From: Bufo bufo | Taxonomy: Eukaryota > Chordata > Amphibia > Anura > Bufonidae | Reading direction: 5' to 3' | Assembly: GCF_905171765.1 (NCBI RefSeq) | Contig: NC_053390.1 | Span: 328,884,294-328,948,293 of the forward strand | Length of the DNA stretch: 64,000 nt | In this document: positions 33,986 to 45,409 of the stretch, in pieces | Position numbering within the stretch: the first letter of the stretch is position 1 | How the letters are laid out: each line of letters starts with the position of its first letter | The notes under the pieces: model-generated | The model's database searches: none | Told to the model about the DNA's origin: nothing | The model's input: only the letters and a program-made list of their open reading frames with translations | Program-made: the position numbers and the translations under genes

Positions 33986-34117
33986 TTATGCCGCTGTATA
34001 TACATAAGACAAGGACCATTCTTTGTTCTGGGTGGTGGTGGATATGTGTTTGCTGGCATGAGAAAATTCAATTACACGTTGTCGTCACAGGTGTTGAATT
34101 CCTCCGAGATCCATGCC

Positions 34118-36752
34118 TCATTTATTTTTACAAATGTCCACACTGTCGTGAGCTAGGCGAGTGCGCTTATCGGTCACGATCCCCCCTGCGGCGCTGAAGG
34201 TCCTCGACGAGGGGCAAGCCAAGAGTTCAATGGCAAATTGTGCCAGCTCTGGCCACAGGTCAAGCCTGCACACCCAGTAGTCCAGGGGTTCCTCGCTTCT
34301 CAGAGCGTCCACATAGGCCGTTAACCCGATATAGTCGGACACCTGTCGGTCTAGGCATTCCCTGAGGCTGGATCCGGAGGGCGGCTGTGGATGGGTTGGC
34401 TGCAAGAATAATCTCATATCCAAAGTGACCAACACATCTTCAAAACGCCCTCTTCTTGCAGGCGCGGTAGGATTGGTATCCGCACCTGTTTTGCTGTGGG
34501 TGGAAATTCCTCTGCCAGCGCCTGCAACAGCAGAATGCAGCATCTCTCGCAGCAAGGCCTGGAAATGCTGCATTCTGCCAGCCCTCTGTGATGCTGGTAA
34601 TATGTCCAACATTTTGTGTTTGAAACGGGGGTCTAAGTACGTTGCCACCCAGTACTGGTCCTTGCCCTTTATGCTTTATATACGGGGGTCCCTCTTCAAA
34701 CACTGGAGCATGAAGGCCCCCATTTGCACTAAATTGGAAGCGGTGGAGCGCCCTAGCTCCTGCTCGTCGCCCAGGAGAATGTCGTCCTCGGTCTCCTCCC
34801 CTCCCAGCCATGGACAACACCAGAGATCCCCGAAAAGTTTAAAGTCCCCCTCAAAGCCTGCTCTTCTTGCTCCTCCTCCTCCCCCCAGCCACCATCCTCC
34901 TCTGACTCCTCTTTAGACTCCTGCTGACTTGTCTCAGATGGAGTAGAGTCCCCTGGGAATTCACTCAGCATTGCGACTTCCTCATCTTCCAGCTCTTGCT
35001 CCTCGACGGCTTGATCAATGAAACTACGCAATGCACGCTCCAGAAAGAAGGCATAAGGTACGATGTCACTAATGGCGCCCTGGCTGCGACTGACCAGTTT
35101 GGTGATCTCATTAAATGGCCACAGCATGAGCAGCCACTGGCGTGGGGAATAGAAACCAAGCTCCCCAGAACCTGTCCTGCTGCAGAGTTTGTACAGGTAG
35201 TCGTTAACGGTACGTTGCTGATGGAGCAGCCTATCAAGCATATACAAGGTGGAGTTCCAACGCGTCGGGCTGTCACAAATCAGACGTCTGACGTGCAAGT
35301 GGTGTCGCCGCTGAATGTCAGCAAGGCGAGCCATGGCCAAGTAAGATTTTCTAAAATGGCCAGAGATTTTCCTGGCCTGCCGCAAGATGTCCTGGACCCC
35401 GGGGTATTTGGCAACAAATCGCTGCAAGACTAAGTTCAGAACGTGTGCCATTCACGGCTTGTGTGTCGATTTGCCCTGTTTCAGCACGCTCAGCAGATTG
35501 GCACCGTTGTCGCACACCACTTTACCAATTGTAAAATTGAGCAGGGTTAGCCACTGATCGGCCTGTGACCATAGAGCTGAAAGCAGTGCAGGACCGGTGT
35601 GGCTCTTGGCTTCCAAGCGCAACATCCGCAGCACAGCATGGCAATGTCTCACCTGGGACGTCGAATAGGTTCTGGGGAGCTTGGGGGGCGCTGCGGAAAA
35701 AGCGGTAGCAGTGGAAAAGGAGGAGTCAGCTGAGGAGAGATGGAGGAGGAGGAGAAGAGGCAGGCCTGCACGCAATCCTTGGCGGTAACACCAAATGCAC
35801 ACATGAGCCATGCGTTACATGTTTGACGGCCGTCAGAAGGTTCACCCAGTGGGCAGTAAAAGTTATTTACCTTCCATGCCCGTATTTGCTAGACCATGTG
35901 TCTGTGGTCAGATGTATCTTGGCACAGACACTGTGTCACCAGTTTATATGGCAGTAGTTGGTGGGCTAGCAGTTCCGACAAGCCAGCGGTCAGCCGTTGG
36001 CCAAGAGGGTTATCCGGCATCATCAACTTTTTACGCTCGAACATTTGAGCCACAGAAGCCTGCCTTCTGCCAGATGAATGCGACGACTGCACAGTGGAAG
36101 GTGGAGTGGAAGACAAATGGAAGGAGAGAGGAGAAGAGGCAGGACATGGAGCGGAGGCTAGGTGCCTTCTTTAGGCGGTCGTCCCTAGGTAAGTGTTGGG
36201 CTTACCGCGACTTATGCGTTGACAGCACAGGATGCAGATGGCAACACTATTGTCAGCAGCTGACACGTTAAAAAAAGCCCACACTGCAGAGCCATGTGCC
36301 GGCGTCCTGGCAGCGCCAGAAGTGAACGTGCATGGTGGATGGCTCGCTCCAGATACATTTGCAGTCTGCTTTTTGCCTCCTGTGCCCTGCAAGCTCTGCT
36401 TGCTTCTCCTCCTTCTCTTCCCGCTCTGCTGCTCCATCTCTCCCTCTGAACTTTCCTCCTCTTCCTCTCTTGTGGGCACCCATGTGACATCCATCGATAC
36501 GTCATCGTCACCTTCACCACCACTGACATTTGAGATGTCGGAGTAGGCAGCACCAGCGGGGACTATCCTCTTTCGGCTGATCTGGGTACTGTCGTCAGAC
36601 CGCTGGGTGTCGGCCGTTGCTACCTCCTCTTCCTCATCCGATGTCAAGAATGGCTGCGCATCGGTAAGGTCTGGGAATGGATGGGAAAATAATTCTTCTG
36701 ACTCGAGTGAAGGGGCTATAGTGGTGGTGGTGGTGTATTTGGGGGTGCACAC
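34118..36752 (-). pseudogene. hAT transposase (BED finger, RNase-H core, hATC domain), broken
   Basis: A hAT transposase cuts out and re-inserts its element. Read from 36752 leftward: an acidic, Ser-rich N-terminus with a basic GKRRRRSKQS stretch, then a BED zinc finger (SAVWAFFNVSAADN, CILCCQ) at 36300-36190. The core has VAQMFERKK, then GKVVCDNGANLLSVLKQ with a catalytic-type Asp. It continues with MAHVLNLVLQRFV, CDSPTRWNSTLYML, YLDPRFKHKML, and the C-terminal dimerisation domain with DYWVCRLDLWPELAQFA and SRTFSAAGGIV, ending 34118. Breaks include a frame change just after the BED finger (~36170), an in-frame TGA (35452-35454) right before MAHVL, and frame changes near 35810-35890 and near 34750-34820. 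It is therefore inactive, though most domains are still readable. Confidence 0.85.
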
Positions 36753-36899
36753 AATAGAGGATGAGAAGGGTGCAGATACAGAGGATTAGGAGGATGCAGA
36801 AGCGGAAGGGTGAGTGAGATGCAGAAGCGGAAGGCAGAACGGCCTGCCTCTTCCCCTGCCTGTCATTTTCAAAATGACCCTGTGCCTAAGTCCCTAGAG

Positions 36900-37345
36900 A
36901 AGAGCAGTATTTGTGGAAGCAGGTATTTCGCAGGCCTCAATCAATATTTGGTGGAAACAGGAATATTAAACCCCTTAATCAGTATTTTGCGTCAGCAGGT
37001 AAATCAAACCCATTAATCAGTATTTTGTGGAAGCAGGTATATCGCAGCCCTCAATCAGTATTTTGTGGAAGCAGGTATATCAAACCCATTAATCAATATT
37101 TTGTGGAAGCAGGTATATCGCAGCCCTCAATCTATATTTGTTGGAAGCAGGTATATCAAACCCCTTAATCAGTATTTTGTGGAAGCAGGTATAGTGCAGG
37201 CCTCAATCAATATTTGGTGGAAACAGGTATCTCGAACCCCTTAATCAGTATTTTGTGGAAGCAGGTATATCTCAGCCCTCAATCAATATTTGTTGGAAGT
37301 AGGTATATCAAACCCCTTAAGTGTAGGTATATCAAACCTGTCAGG
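36900..37345 (+). repeat. 38-39-bp tandem array, left block (~11 copies)
   Basis: The unit is GTATTTTGTGGAAGCAGGTA followed by TATCGCAGCCCTCAATCA or TATCAAACCCCTTAATCA. The starts at 37020 and 37058 show the 38-bp period. The plus frame gives a repeating ILWKQVYRSPQS-type peptide that is not a protein gene. Confidence 0.9.
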
Positions 37346-38577
37346 TGCGGCACCTGAGGGGTTAATAGCGGCGGATCGCAGCGCGCAGTCATAGAGGCTG
37401 TGTGTCGGGTATGGGATATAGCTGGCATTCGTAGCCTGCGTTTGTATTCAGGCATCAACTATATTCATTGGTGGCGCAGTGCACCGCACCTCCCCCAAAC
37501 CCCAGTATTATAAAGTATAATCATTTGTGGCGCAGTGCGCCCCCAAACCCCCCAGTATTATAACTATTATAATCATTAGTGGCAGTGGCCACAGGGTCCC
37601 CCCTCCCCTCCTCATTGGTGGCAGTGGCAGTTCTGATCGAAGCCCCAGCAGTGTATTGCGGGGCTCCGGTCGGTTACTATGGCAGCCAGGACTCTACTGA
37701 AGCCCTGGCTGCCATAGTCAGCTCCCTGCTGCTGTGTGCCCTATGCACAGGGCAGCAGGGAGAGTGTGAAGTCCTATTCACCCTGATAGAGCTCTATTAG
37801 TGTGAATAGGACAAGGAATTAAAAGATCCCAGGTTCTAGCCCCTAACGGGGAAATAGTTATTAAATAAAAAGTTTAAAAAAATAAAAAAACACACACACC
37901 AAAACATCAAAGGGGTTCTGCAGTTTGTTTAAACTGATGATCTATCCTCTGGATAGATCATCAGCATCTGATCGGCAGGGGTCCGACACCCGGGACCCCC
38001 GCCGATCAGCTGTTTGAGAAGGCAGCGGCGCTCCAGCAGCGTCGTGGCCTTTTCACTGTTTACCACAGGCCCAGTGACGTCATGACTAGTATCAATGGCC
38101 TGGGCCTCCATTCAAGTGAACGGAGCTTAGCCCCGCCCACGCCAGTTGATACTAGTCGTGACGTCACTGGGCCTGCTATAAACAATGAGAAGGCCATGGC
38201 GCTGCTGGAGCACCGCTGCCTTCTCAAACAGCTGATCGGCGGGGGTCCCGGGTGTCGCACCCCCGCCGATCAGATGCTTTTGATCTATCCAGAGGATAGA
38301 TCATCAGTTTAAACAAAGTGCAGAACCCCTTTAAGTATAAATCACCCCCTTTCCCAAGTTTACATATAAAATATATAAACAATAAATAAAACATATCGCC
38401 ACACCCAAAAAAGTGTGAACTATTAAAATATTTAAAAATATCTCCTATGCGGTGAACGCCGTAACAGAAAAAAAAATCGTGACAACCTTAGTTTTTTTTT
38501 TATTATACCGTAATTATATGTATTTTAAATTTGGCGACTAAAAGTTTAAATTTGGCTCCTACATTTTTCAGGTTAGG
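37346..38577. mobile_element. Insertion splitting the 38-bp array, itself hosting a T2 MITE
   Basis: The array stops at about 37345 and resumes at about 38578 with the same unit. Between them lies non-array sequence with GGGTCCCCCC-rich blocks, a hairpin at about 37676-37716 (CTATGGCAGCCAGG.CT / AG.CCTGGCTGCCATAG) and a CCTATTCAC / GTGAATAGG stem at about 37772-37810. AT-rich sequence follows, with the T2 element at 37911. Exact ends and class are unknown. Confidence 0.6.
37911..38330. mobile_element. T2/Kolobok-type foldback MITE, copy 2 (of 5799-6201)
   Basis: AGGGGTTCTGCAGTTTGTTT at the left and AAACAAAGTGCAGAACCCCT at the right are inverted. TTAA is at 38331-38334; the left duplication has mutated to TCAA. 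Arms meet near 38110. It is closely similar along its length to the copy at 5799. Confidence 0.88.
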
Positions 38578-39780
38578 AGCCAATCAATCAGTATTTTGTG
38601 GAAGCAGGTATATCGCAGGCTTCAATCAATATTTGGTGGAAACAGGTATCTTGAACCCCTTAATTTGTATTTTGTGGAAGCAGGTATGTCACAGCCCTCA
38701 ATTAGTATTTTGTAGAATTAAGTATATCAAACCCCTTAATCGGTATTTTGTGGAAGCAGGTATATCGCAGGCCTCAATGAATATTTGGTGGAAACAGGTA
38801 ACTCGAACCCCTTTTTCAGTATTTTGTGGAAGCAGGTATATCAAACCCCTTAATTGGTATTTTGTGGAAGCAGGTATATCAAACCCTTAATCAGTATTTT
38901 GTGGAAGCAGGTATATCGCAGCCCTCAATCAGCATTTTGTAGAATTAAGTATATCAAGCCCCTTAATTGGTATTTTGTGGAAGCAGGTATATAGCAGGCT
39001 TCAATTAATATTTTGTGGAAGCAGGTATATTGAACCCCTTAATCAGTATTTTGTGGAAACAGGTATATCGCAGGCTTCAATCAATATTTGGTGGAAACAG
39101 GTATCTTGAACCCCTTAATTAGTATTTTGTGGGAGCAGGTATATCACAGCCCTCAATTAGTATTTTGTAGAATTAAGTATATCAAACCCCTTAATCGGTA
39201 TTTTGTGAAAGCAGGTATATCGCAGGCCTCAATTAATATTTGGTGGAAACAGGTAAATTGAACCCCTTAATTGGTATTTTGTGGAAGCAGGTATATCACA
39301 GGCTTCAATCAATATTTGGTGGAAACAGGTATCTCGAACCCCTTATTCAGTATTTTGTGGAAGCAGGTATATCAAACCCCTTAATTGGTATTTTGTGGAA
39401 GCAGGTATATCAAACCCTTAATCAGTATTTTGTGGAAGAAGGTATATCGCAGCCCTCAATCAGTATTTTGTAGAATTAAGTATATCAAGCCCCTTAATCT
39501 GTATTTTGTGGAAGCAGGTATATAGCAGGCTTCAATTAATATTTTGTGGAAGCAGGTATATTGAGCCCCTTAATCAGTATTTTGTGGAAGCAGGTATATC
39601 GCAGGCCTCAATCAATATTTGGTGGAAACAGGTATATCGAACCCCATAATCAGTATTTTGTGGAAGCAGGTATATTGCAGACCTCAATCAATATTTGGTG
39701 GAAACAGGTATATCGAATCCCTTAATCAGTATTTTGTTGAAGCAAGTATATCACACCCCTCAATTATTTTCTTTGCCACA
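38578..39780 (+). repeat. 38-39-bp tandem array, right block (~31 copies) with higher-order repeats
   Basis: Same units as 36900-37345. A rare variant unit with GTAGAATTAAGTATATCAA occurs at 38712, 38939, 39168 and 39470. Long blocks around the first pair recur around the second pair at offsets of 456 and 531 bp. The 75-bp difference is two units. This shows duplication of about 12-unit segments followed by unit gain or loss. Confidence 0.88.
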
Positions 39781-39904
39781 ACAGTTATATCACACCACCC
39801 TGTTTATTTGGGGCAACAGGTATATCTAGGCCCTCAATCAGTATTTTGTGGAAGAATGGATAATCACACCCCTCAATCAGTTTTTTTTGGGGCAACAGTT
39901 ATAT

Positions 39905-40250
39905 CACACCCGTTGCAAATAGTTGTTCCAATAGCGCTTGTCCCTCTATATAGCTGCGGTATCGCAGCAGAACCGCACACAACTGCTGAACAATACAATT
40001 GTACTATATACTTTCTATGTTAGAAAGTATATTATAGGAATATCACACCCTTCAATCGATTTTTTGGGGGGGCAACAGGTATATCACACCCGTTGTAATT
40101 AGTTGTTCAAATAGCATTTGTCCCTCTATATAGCTGCGGTATTGCAGCAGAACCGCACACAACTGCTGCACAATACAAATGCACTATAATAAACTTTCTA
40201 TGTTAGAAAGTATTTTATAGGTATATCACACCCCTCAGTATATCGCACCT
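39905..40250 (+). repeat. Direct duplication, 180-bp offset, each with a hairpin
   Basis: CACCCGTTG...AGTTGTTC, GTCCCTCTATATAGCTGCGG, GCAGAACCGCACACAACTGC and CTTTCTATGTTAGAAAGTAT recur with 180-bp spacing. Each copy has a self-complementary ATACTTTCTATGTTAGAAAGTAT-like stem. Confidence 0.85.
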
Positions 40251-40560
40251 ATCGATAGCACACCTATACCAGTCCTTCAAAGGACTTTTGTGGCCCGATA
40301 AGCTAGCGTTTGGTGTCCCTAACAGCCTATCCCTGCTCCACAAAGCAACCTCTCCCTACACTGGCAAAACACAGAATGTAAAATGTCTGCCAGATTGGGT
40401 TCTTTGATAGGGTGGGGGTGTGTCTATGTGCTGAAACGTCTCAATTGGCTGTCCTGGCCCACCTGATGGATGTTTCATGGGTCAAAGTTCCGCAAGGCCA
40501 TCTCTACTCCCCTGTCCATTTTGAATCAGGTCATGTGAAAGGCCTTTTGAACGTGCAGTG

Positions 40561-41656
40561 ATCAACTTGAATATTGGTGCTCGTTATTTGTCATCTATCT
40601 GTGTAGGAGAGCCCCAGCAATATTCTTCTCATTTACTGTCCACTAACAAATATCTTGAAAATGGTTGACTATTTGGTTACTATGGATTAGTAAAATAAAT
40701 ATACATTTTCTAGCAATGCATCATAACTCATGTAACCTTAGCTTTCAGTTATGAAGATAATCTCTGCATCTGGGAATATGGCGTCTCCCACTGTTCAATT
40801 TTCTATTATTTATTGATACATCCAGACCACAAATCTATGTTTCATAGAGGTTGGAAGAGATCTAGACTGGAGATCACTATTGTTATGAGTGTTGTTCTTC
40901 AGAGATTTGTGGGGAAGACCACAGACATGTGTCAGATGCCCTTCTGCTGAGTAGAGGTCTTGTTAACAAATCAAATGTTGACTCTGTAAATTCAATTGTA
41001 TTTATTGTTCTGGATGACATTTATATCCCAATCTCTGGCCCTCCTAACATAATTTGTGCGATCAAAAGGAAAATTGTAATGCATATAACGTAATTAAGCC
41101 CAAATAGGTCTATGCTATTTTCAGTAAACTAATTTGCTCTGTCTCCGTTTATGGGGGGCAATTTTCAGATCTCATTTTTCCTCTACTGTACAGACTGTAT
41201 TTTTAGAAGATGACAAAGCTATTCCATAATCAAAACCATGACATTTACCACTTTTCAGAAGCAAAGCAATGGAACTGTTCTGCAATGCTATTATCTTTCC
41301 CATTCTTTAGTGCTTTATGATTAGTACAGATGTTTTATTAACCTTTTTTGATGTTGTGGGAGTCCATTTTACTACAGAAGATAATGTAATCCATATTACG
41401 ACACTTGGGAGTTCTCTGGCCTGCAGACTTTACTGGACAAGAAGCTGAACGCTGTAAGTGCTAGAGTTAATGGACTTTACACATAACCTCTTCTTCATGT
41501 TCAGTAAACATCCTTGGTGGAAGTAACAGTGTTTCTTCCGCCATTGGCAAGCTTGTAATAAAAGTTTACTTGAGTGAAACCAGCAGTTCAAAAGTGTTGC
41601 TGACATACCATATGCTATAATCCCATTAATGACTGTGATAGCTTCTGTATTCTGAG

Positions 41657-41658
<2 letters not shown>
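40561..41658. other. Repeat-poor stretch, no gene recognised
   Basis: About 1.1 kb without repeat ends or supported exon. Confidence 0.45.
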
Positions 41659-41688
<30 letters not shown>

Positions 41689-41700
41689 ATCTATCTATCC
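41659..41700. repeat. (TCTA)n microsatellite at LINE 3' end
   Basis: About ten TCTA units with one TTTC variant directly abut the minus-strand LINE 3' terminus (AATAAAGCTTTATTGG at 41701-41716). In LINE orientation it is a GATA tail. Confidence 0.9.
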
Positions 41701-41864
41701 AATAAAGCTTTATTGGCACATCCAAGTAAAACATTTAGCATTGCCAAAGCAAAATAAATAATAGGTATTGTGGAGGGGGGTTTGATGTGGGAATTAAAGG
41801 GAGTGGATGTTGGGTTAATGGGGCAGTATGGGGGTATAATAGTCCATGGTGTCTCAAGTTCCTC

Positions 41865-43007
41865 TCAGTTGGTGACAGGTAGAGACATATTGGGCAGCGA
41901 TCTCCACAGTGAACTCCTCTTTCCCCAGGTGAAATCCGGGATATGAGCGGAGAGTCTCTGGAAGTAAGTAGCCCTCACAGGTGAGTATTTGCTGCAGTGT
42001 AGCAGGAAGTGGGCCTCAGCCTCCAGGGCCCCCTGCACACAGTTCTGGCACAGTCTGCTCTCCCGCGGCTTGTATGTCTGCCTGTGCCGCCCCGTCTCCA
42101 TCTCGAGGCTGTGGGCGCTCAGTCTCTGTACAGGCTCAGGGTCTGTCTGTGTTTGGGGTTGGGTATCCTCTCCAGGTAGGGCGCCATGGTATATAAAGGC
42201 ATTTATGTCTGCTGGGTCTGCGTCTGTGATGGCATAGTACACCACACTTCTGCCCACATGGGAGTTTAGTGTGAACCGTCCTAACGAGTCACCACTGATA
42301 CGCCCGTTCATTATGTACAGACCCAAGCTCCAGCACAGGTTCAGCAGTGCTTTCCCGCTCTTGTTGACAACTCTGTCATAGCTGTTTCTTATTGTCTGTA
42401 CAGAGTCCAGGTAGTGGGTCTCGCCCCCAAGGATATTTGTGTTTCCATCAGAGGTCAGATAGCCCATTTCTGTGCCAGTTCTGGCATTGAGGTTGCCGCA
42501 GATCAGCACCCTGCCCCGGGACTGGAATTGGGCAGCCTCCCCTTTTAGGACCTCATAGATGTCTGGATTGTAGTAGGGGGACTGTGAGGGAGGGATATAT
42601 GCTGCACAGAGGTAGATGTCATACTGACAGCTGAGGATGGAGCTGCTTATTTTTATCCAGATATGGTTGTCTCCTCGTTTGATAGCTTTCACATGCTCTT
42701 TAAGCTCCTCCTTGTACCATATTAATATGCCTCCTGAACGGCGGCCCAGTTTGGTGGTCTTGCTTTTCAGGGCAGAGATGGAAAATTCCTTGTAGCCCAT
42801 GGGTGCTAGGGATTCATCCTCTGCCCGGGTCCATGTCTCCAAGAGGATTTGAATATCAATGTTTTTTAGTCTTTCTTTGAGGTCTGGATCATTAGGTTTG
42901 GATTCAAAAGCTGAAGCGTTCAGCCCTTGGATATTCCAACTGCTGATAATAAGGGATGTCATTGTGAGTCGGTATACCTTGTAATGAGCGCCATTTTCAT
43001 CAGACAT
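41865..43007 (-). pseudogene. LINE ORF2: APE-type endonuclease fused to C-terminal zinc motif by deletion
   Basis: ORF2 would nick target DNA and reverse-transcribe LINE RNA. The 380-codon frame is uninterrupted. It starts (after ~15 residues) with the endonuclease: SSWNIQGLN, LLETW (metal-binding Glu), GGILIWYKEE, AAYIPP and LICGNLNARTG. The family motif GDxNA has Asp changed to Asn here. SVVYYAITD has Tyr where Asp is normal, so two catalytic positions are altered. Near residue 270 it jumps to a C-terminal RT tail with a CCHC-like zinc motif (RLCQNC then HFLLHC). The whole polymerase domain is missing. The open frame therefore is a deletion product, not a functional enzyme. It follows ORF1 by about 130 bp. 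Confidence 0.85.
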
Positions 43008-43139
43008 AGCAGGTGGTTTTGAGGGTTACATTAGTTTGCTACAGAGTGTGCTGAGCAGGGTTCTTATTTCCGCCATGCTGCTGTTCTCTGTTGCGGTATG
43101 TTGCCATTGTGTTGCTGGTGGTTACCTCCACCTCTGCAA

Positions 43140-44292
43140 TCTTTGTGGGCTGGGTCTGGGTTAATTGTTTCCCGTAGTTTGCCATCTATTTTTTTGGCTT
43201 TGGCTTCCTTGGGGTCGGGGTCTCTGGGGTCTGTCTAGTACCAGGTCCTTAAGTTCTTTGGCAATATGGCTCACTCCTTGTTTATCAAGGTGTTTGTCGT
43301 CGTACAGGCGACTGAGTGTAATTTCTGGCTGTTGTGCCAGTTTTATATTTGGTATTTGTGTAATATTGGCGGCCAGCTCGGTGTTGATCTATTGGGTTAT
43401 ACTGGGGAATATGTATTTTCTTGGGAGCAGGGCAGACATAATTATTTTTGTGCTGGGGAATTTTTCTTCGATAGCCTTTGCTAGTTGTGACAGTTTGTCG
43501 GTGGTGCTCTGTTGCTGCGTTTCATTTGTGCCGGTGTGTCGGATGAGGTGCTTGGGGTTGTGAAGTATGGATTGTTAACCACCTCCGCGGCTTGTGTATT
43601 GGTTGAGCAGCGGATTTTTCTGACCTGTTTCCCAGGGAAGAGTCTCTTTGTGTTGAGGTACTTTCCATTGGAGTCTATAATAAGGGTGATGTCCAGGCAG
43701 GGTGATTTATTACAGCCATTTGTTCTCTGTTTAGGGGTGGTTTCTGGGTGTTAGTCAATTTGTTTGTTGGGTTCCTGTGACTCTGGCTGTCACTGATTTC
43801 TGGTAAGTTCATTTTGGGGTGTGCGCTATGTGTTATGGCATGTGCCTGCACAGGACTAGTGATGGTGCCTCCATTTTGTGGGGCCTCCTCCAGCTCTTGG
43901 GGTTGATTGAATCTTTTCAGTTGGGTTACCTCCTCTCTGAGCTGGGCATTCTCTTGTTTGAGTGTGTTAAGGGATATCTGGATGTCATGCAGGGCTGCAC
44001 TGTGCTCAGACTTGAGCCTGGCCATTTCTTCTCTTAGCTGGTCGCTGCCATTTATTACTTTTTGGCTTTTTCGAAACTCTTCCTTTAATTGAATAAGGTC
44101 TATTTCCAATAGTGAGAGGCAGTCTCTAAGTGTCTCCAGAGTGGGGCCCGATGCAGACTTGTCCCTGGAGACCATCTGTGATGGAGCTGAGGCATCAGCT
44201 GGATTATTTATGTCTCTGATGGTCTTTACTTGTTTTATGTGTGAGAAGAGCTGCTGGAATTCTTCTAATTTGGGCTCAGTTCCTTGTACCAT
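43140..44292 (-). pseudogene. LINE ORF1: coiled coil plus SGNH/esterase-like domain, frameshifted
   Basis: ORF1 proteins bind LINE RNA. The first part (44292-43675) is a coiled coil with heptad-like LKEEF, LREEMARLKSEH and LKQENAQLREEV. A Pro/Asn-rich linker with NREQMAVI follows. Downstream pieces in shifted frames show LIIDSNGKYL (block I-like), HTGTNETQQ (GxN block) and LYDDKHLDKQG (D..H block). These match the esterase domain known in CR1-clade and related LINE ORF1 proteins. At least two frame changes and a stop separate the parts: near 43680, in 43500-43560, and at about 43400. It is inactive. The esterase call rests on motif order, not on alignment. Confidence 0.65.
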
Positions 44293-45043
44293 GATGGTGC
44301 CATTATTGTAGACGTTGATGGTGAGGGAGGTTTCACCATCACTATGTTTTACCTAGATCTGCTACCCACTGTTAATCCCACATTTTGTGATGTTCTTTTA
44401 ATGATCACACAGGGTGTCAGACCAGGCTTGATGGCGCTCTGTGTAGAATAATATATCTGTTTTCTCCCTCTGGTTATCAAAGTTTGTGAGCCTCTGGGCT
44501 TTGCATGATTAGGGCAGTTTTTTTGGCCTTTTTTCGCTTCCTTGGATCTGGCTGTGGCTGGGAACGTTATCTCTAAAACCTCCGACCCCCTGCTGGCTGT
44601 GCCCTGCATTCCACAGTTGTCCTGTATGATGTGTTATTCCCTTGTTTCAGTTTAAGAATACTTTATCCTCTATCCATTTAGATATATACTTTATCCTTTT
44701 AGGTATATATTAGATATATAGGTAGTATTCTATACAGTCTGTTCAAATCTTGCAGTGTGATGCCAGGAAGCCCTTACCTTGTGGTGCTTTGTTCTCGGGC
44801 TCCTCTCAGGTGTCGCTGTGCTTTGCTGTTTGTCCTCTCTGCAGTTCTGTGTGTTCCCAGCTTTTGTCCTTTTTTGTTGTTGTTGTATCTAAAAATTCCT
44901 TCAAATCTTTATCCACCGTGTTTAGTCTTTTTATCCTAGTCTTAAATTTCTCGGTTGTGTCCTCCAATTAGCTCATTACAAGGTATAAACTTGTGTTAAC
45001 TCAGGAGCTCATCTTCAGTGCTGCTTACTCGTCGGTGTCGTCA

Positions 45044-45111
45044 TATCTATCTATCTCATATCTATCTATCTATCTATCTCATATCTATCTATCTCATATC
45101 TATCTATCTCA

Positions 45112-45152
<41 letters not shown>

Positions 45153-45154
45153 CA

Positions 45155-45203
<49 letters not shown>

Positions 45204-45345
45204 CATATCTATCTATCTATCTATCTCATATCTATCTACAGGTGAAAGTCGAAAAATTTGAATATCGTGCAAAAGTCTGCATTACTGAAATAAATGAACT
45301 TTGCACGATATTCAAATTTTTCGAGTTTCACCTGAATCTATCTCA

Positions 45346-45409
<64 letters not shown>

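Larger units (their letters stand above)
32976..40560 (-). mobile_element. Decayed autonomous hAT transposon with two internal tandem arrays
   Basis: The left end TAGTGATGGACGAACATCGG with GTTCGCGAA repeats is typical of a frog hAT family. The minus-strand transposase (34118-36752) is flanked on the left by a 105-bp array and on the right by a 38-39-bp array, then by a duplicated 180-bp segment. Its right terminal repeat was not found; motifs fade near 40560, so this end is approximate. A second element (37346-38577) has inserted into the right array. Confidence 0.7.
41701..45043 (-). mobile_element. Minus-strand LINE, internally deleted, bounded by TCTA microsatellite on both sides
   Basis: ORF1 (44292 to about 43140) lies upstream of ORF2 (43007-41865) in the minus direction. 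The 3' UTR ends with an AATAAAGCTTTATTG motif. The 5' boundary reaches the (TCTA)n array starting at 45043. ORF2 has lost everything from late endonuclease to the RT C-terminus, so the element is about half normal length. Target duplication cannot be read because both flanks are the same simple repeat. Confidence 0.78.

Noticed and set aside
34425..36546. Plus-strand frames of 104-163 codons
   Set aside because: Shadows of the minus-strand hAT transposase.
33290..39780. CRISPR-like array
   Set aside because: Units are contiguous tandem repeats with no unique spacers, in a eukaryotic transposon.
36811..40023. Repeating Trp-Lys-Gln-Val-Tyr frames that look like a repeat protein
   Set aside because: The 38-39-bp array is the source; the frame breaks wherever unit length varies between 38 and 39.
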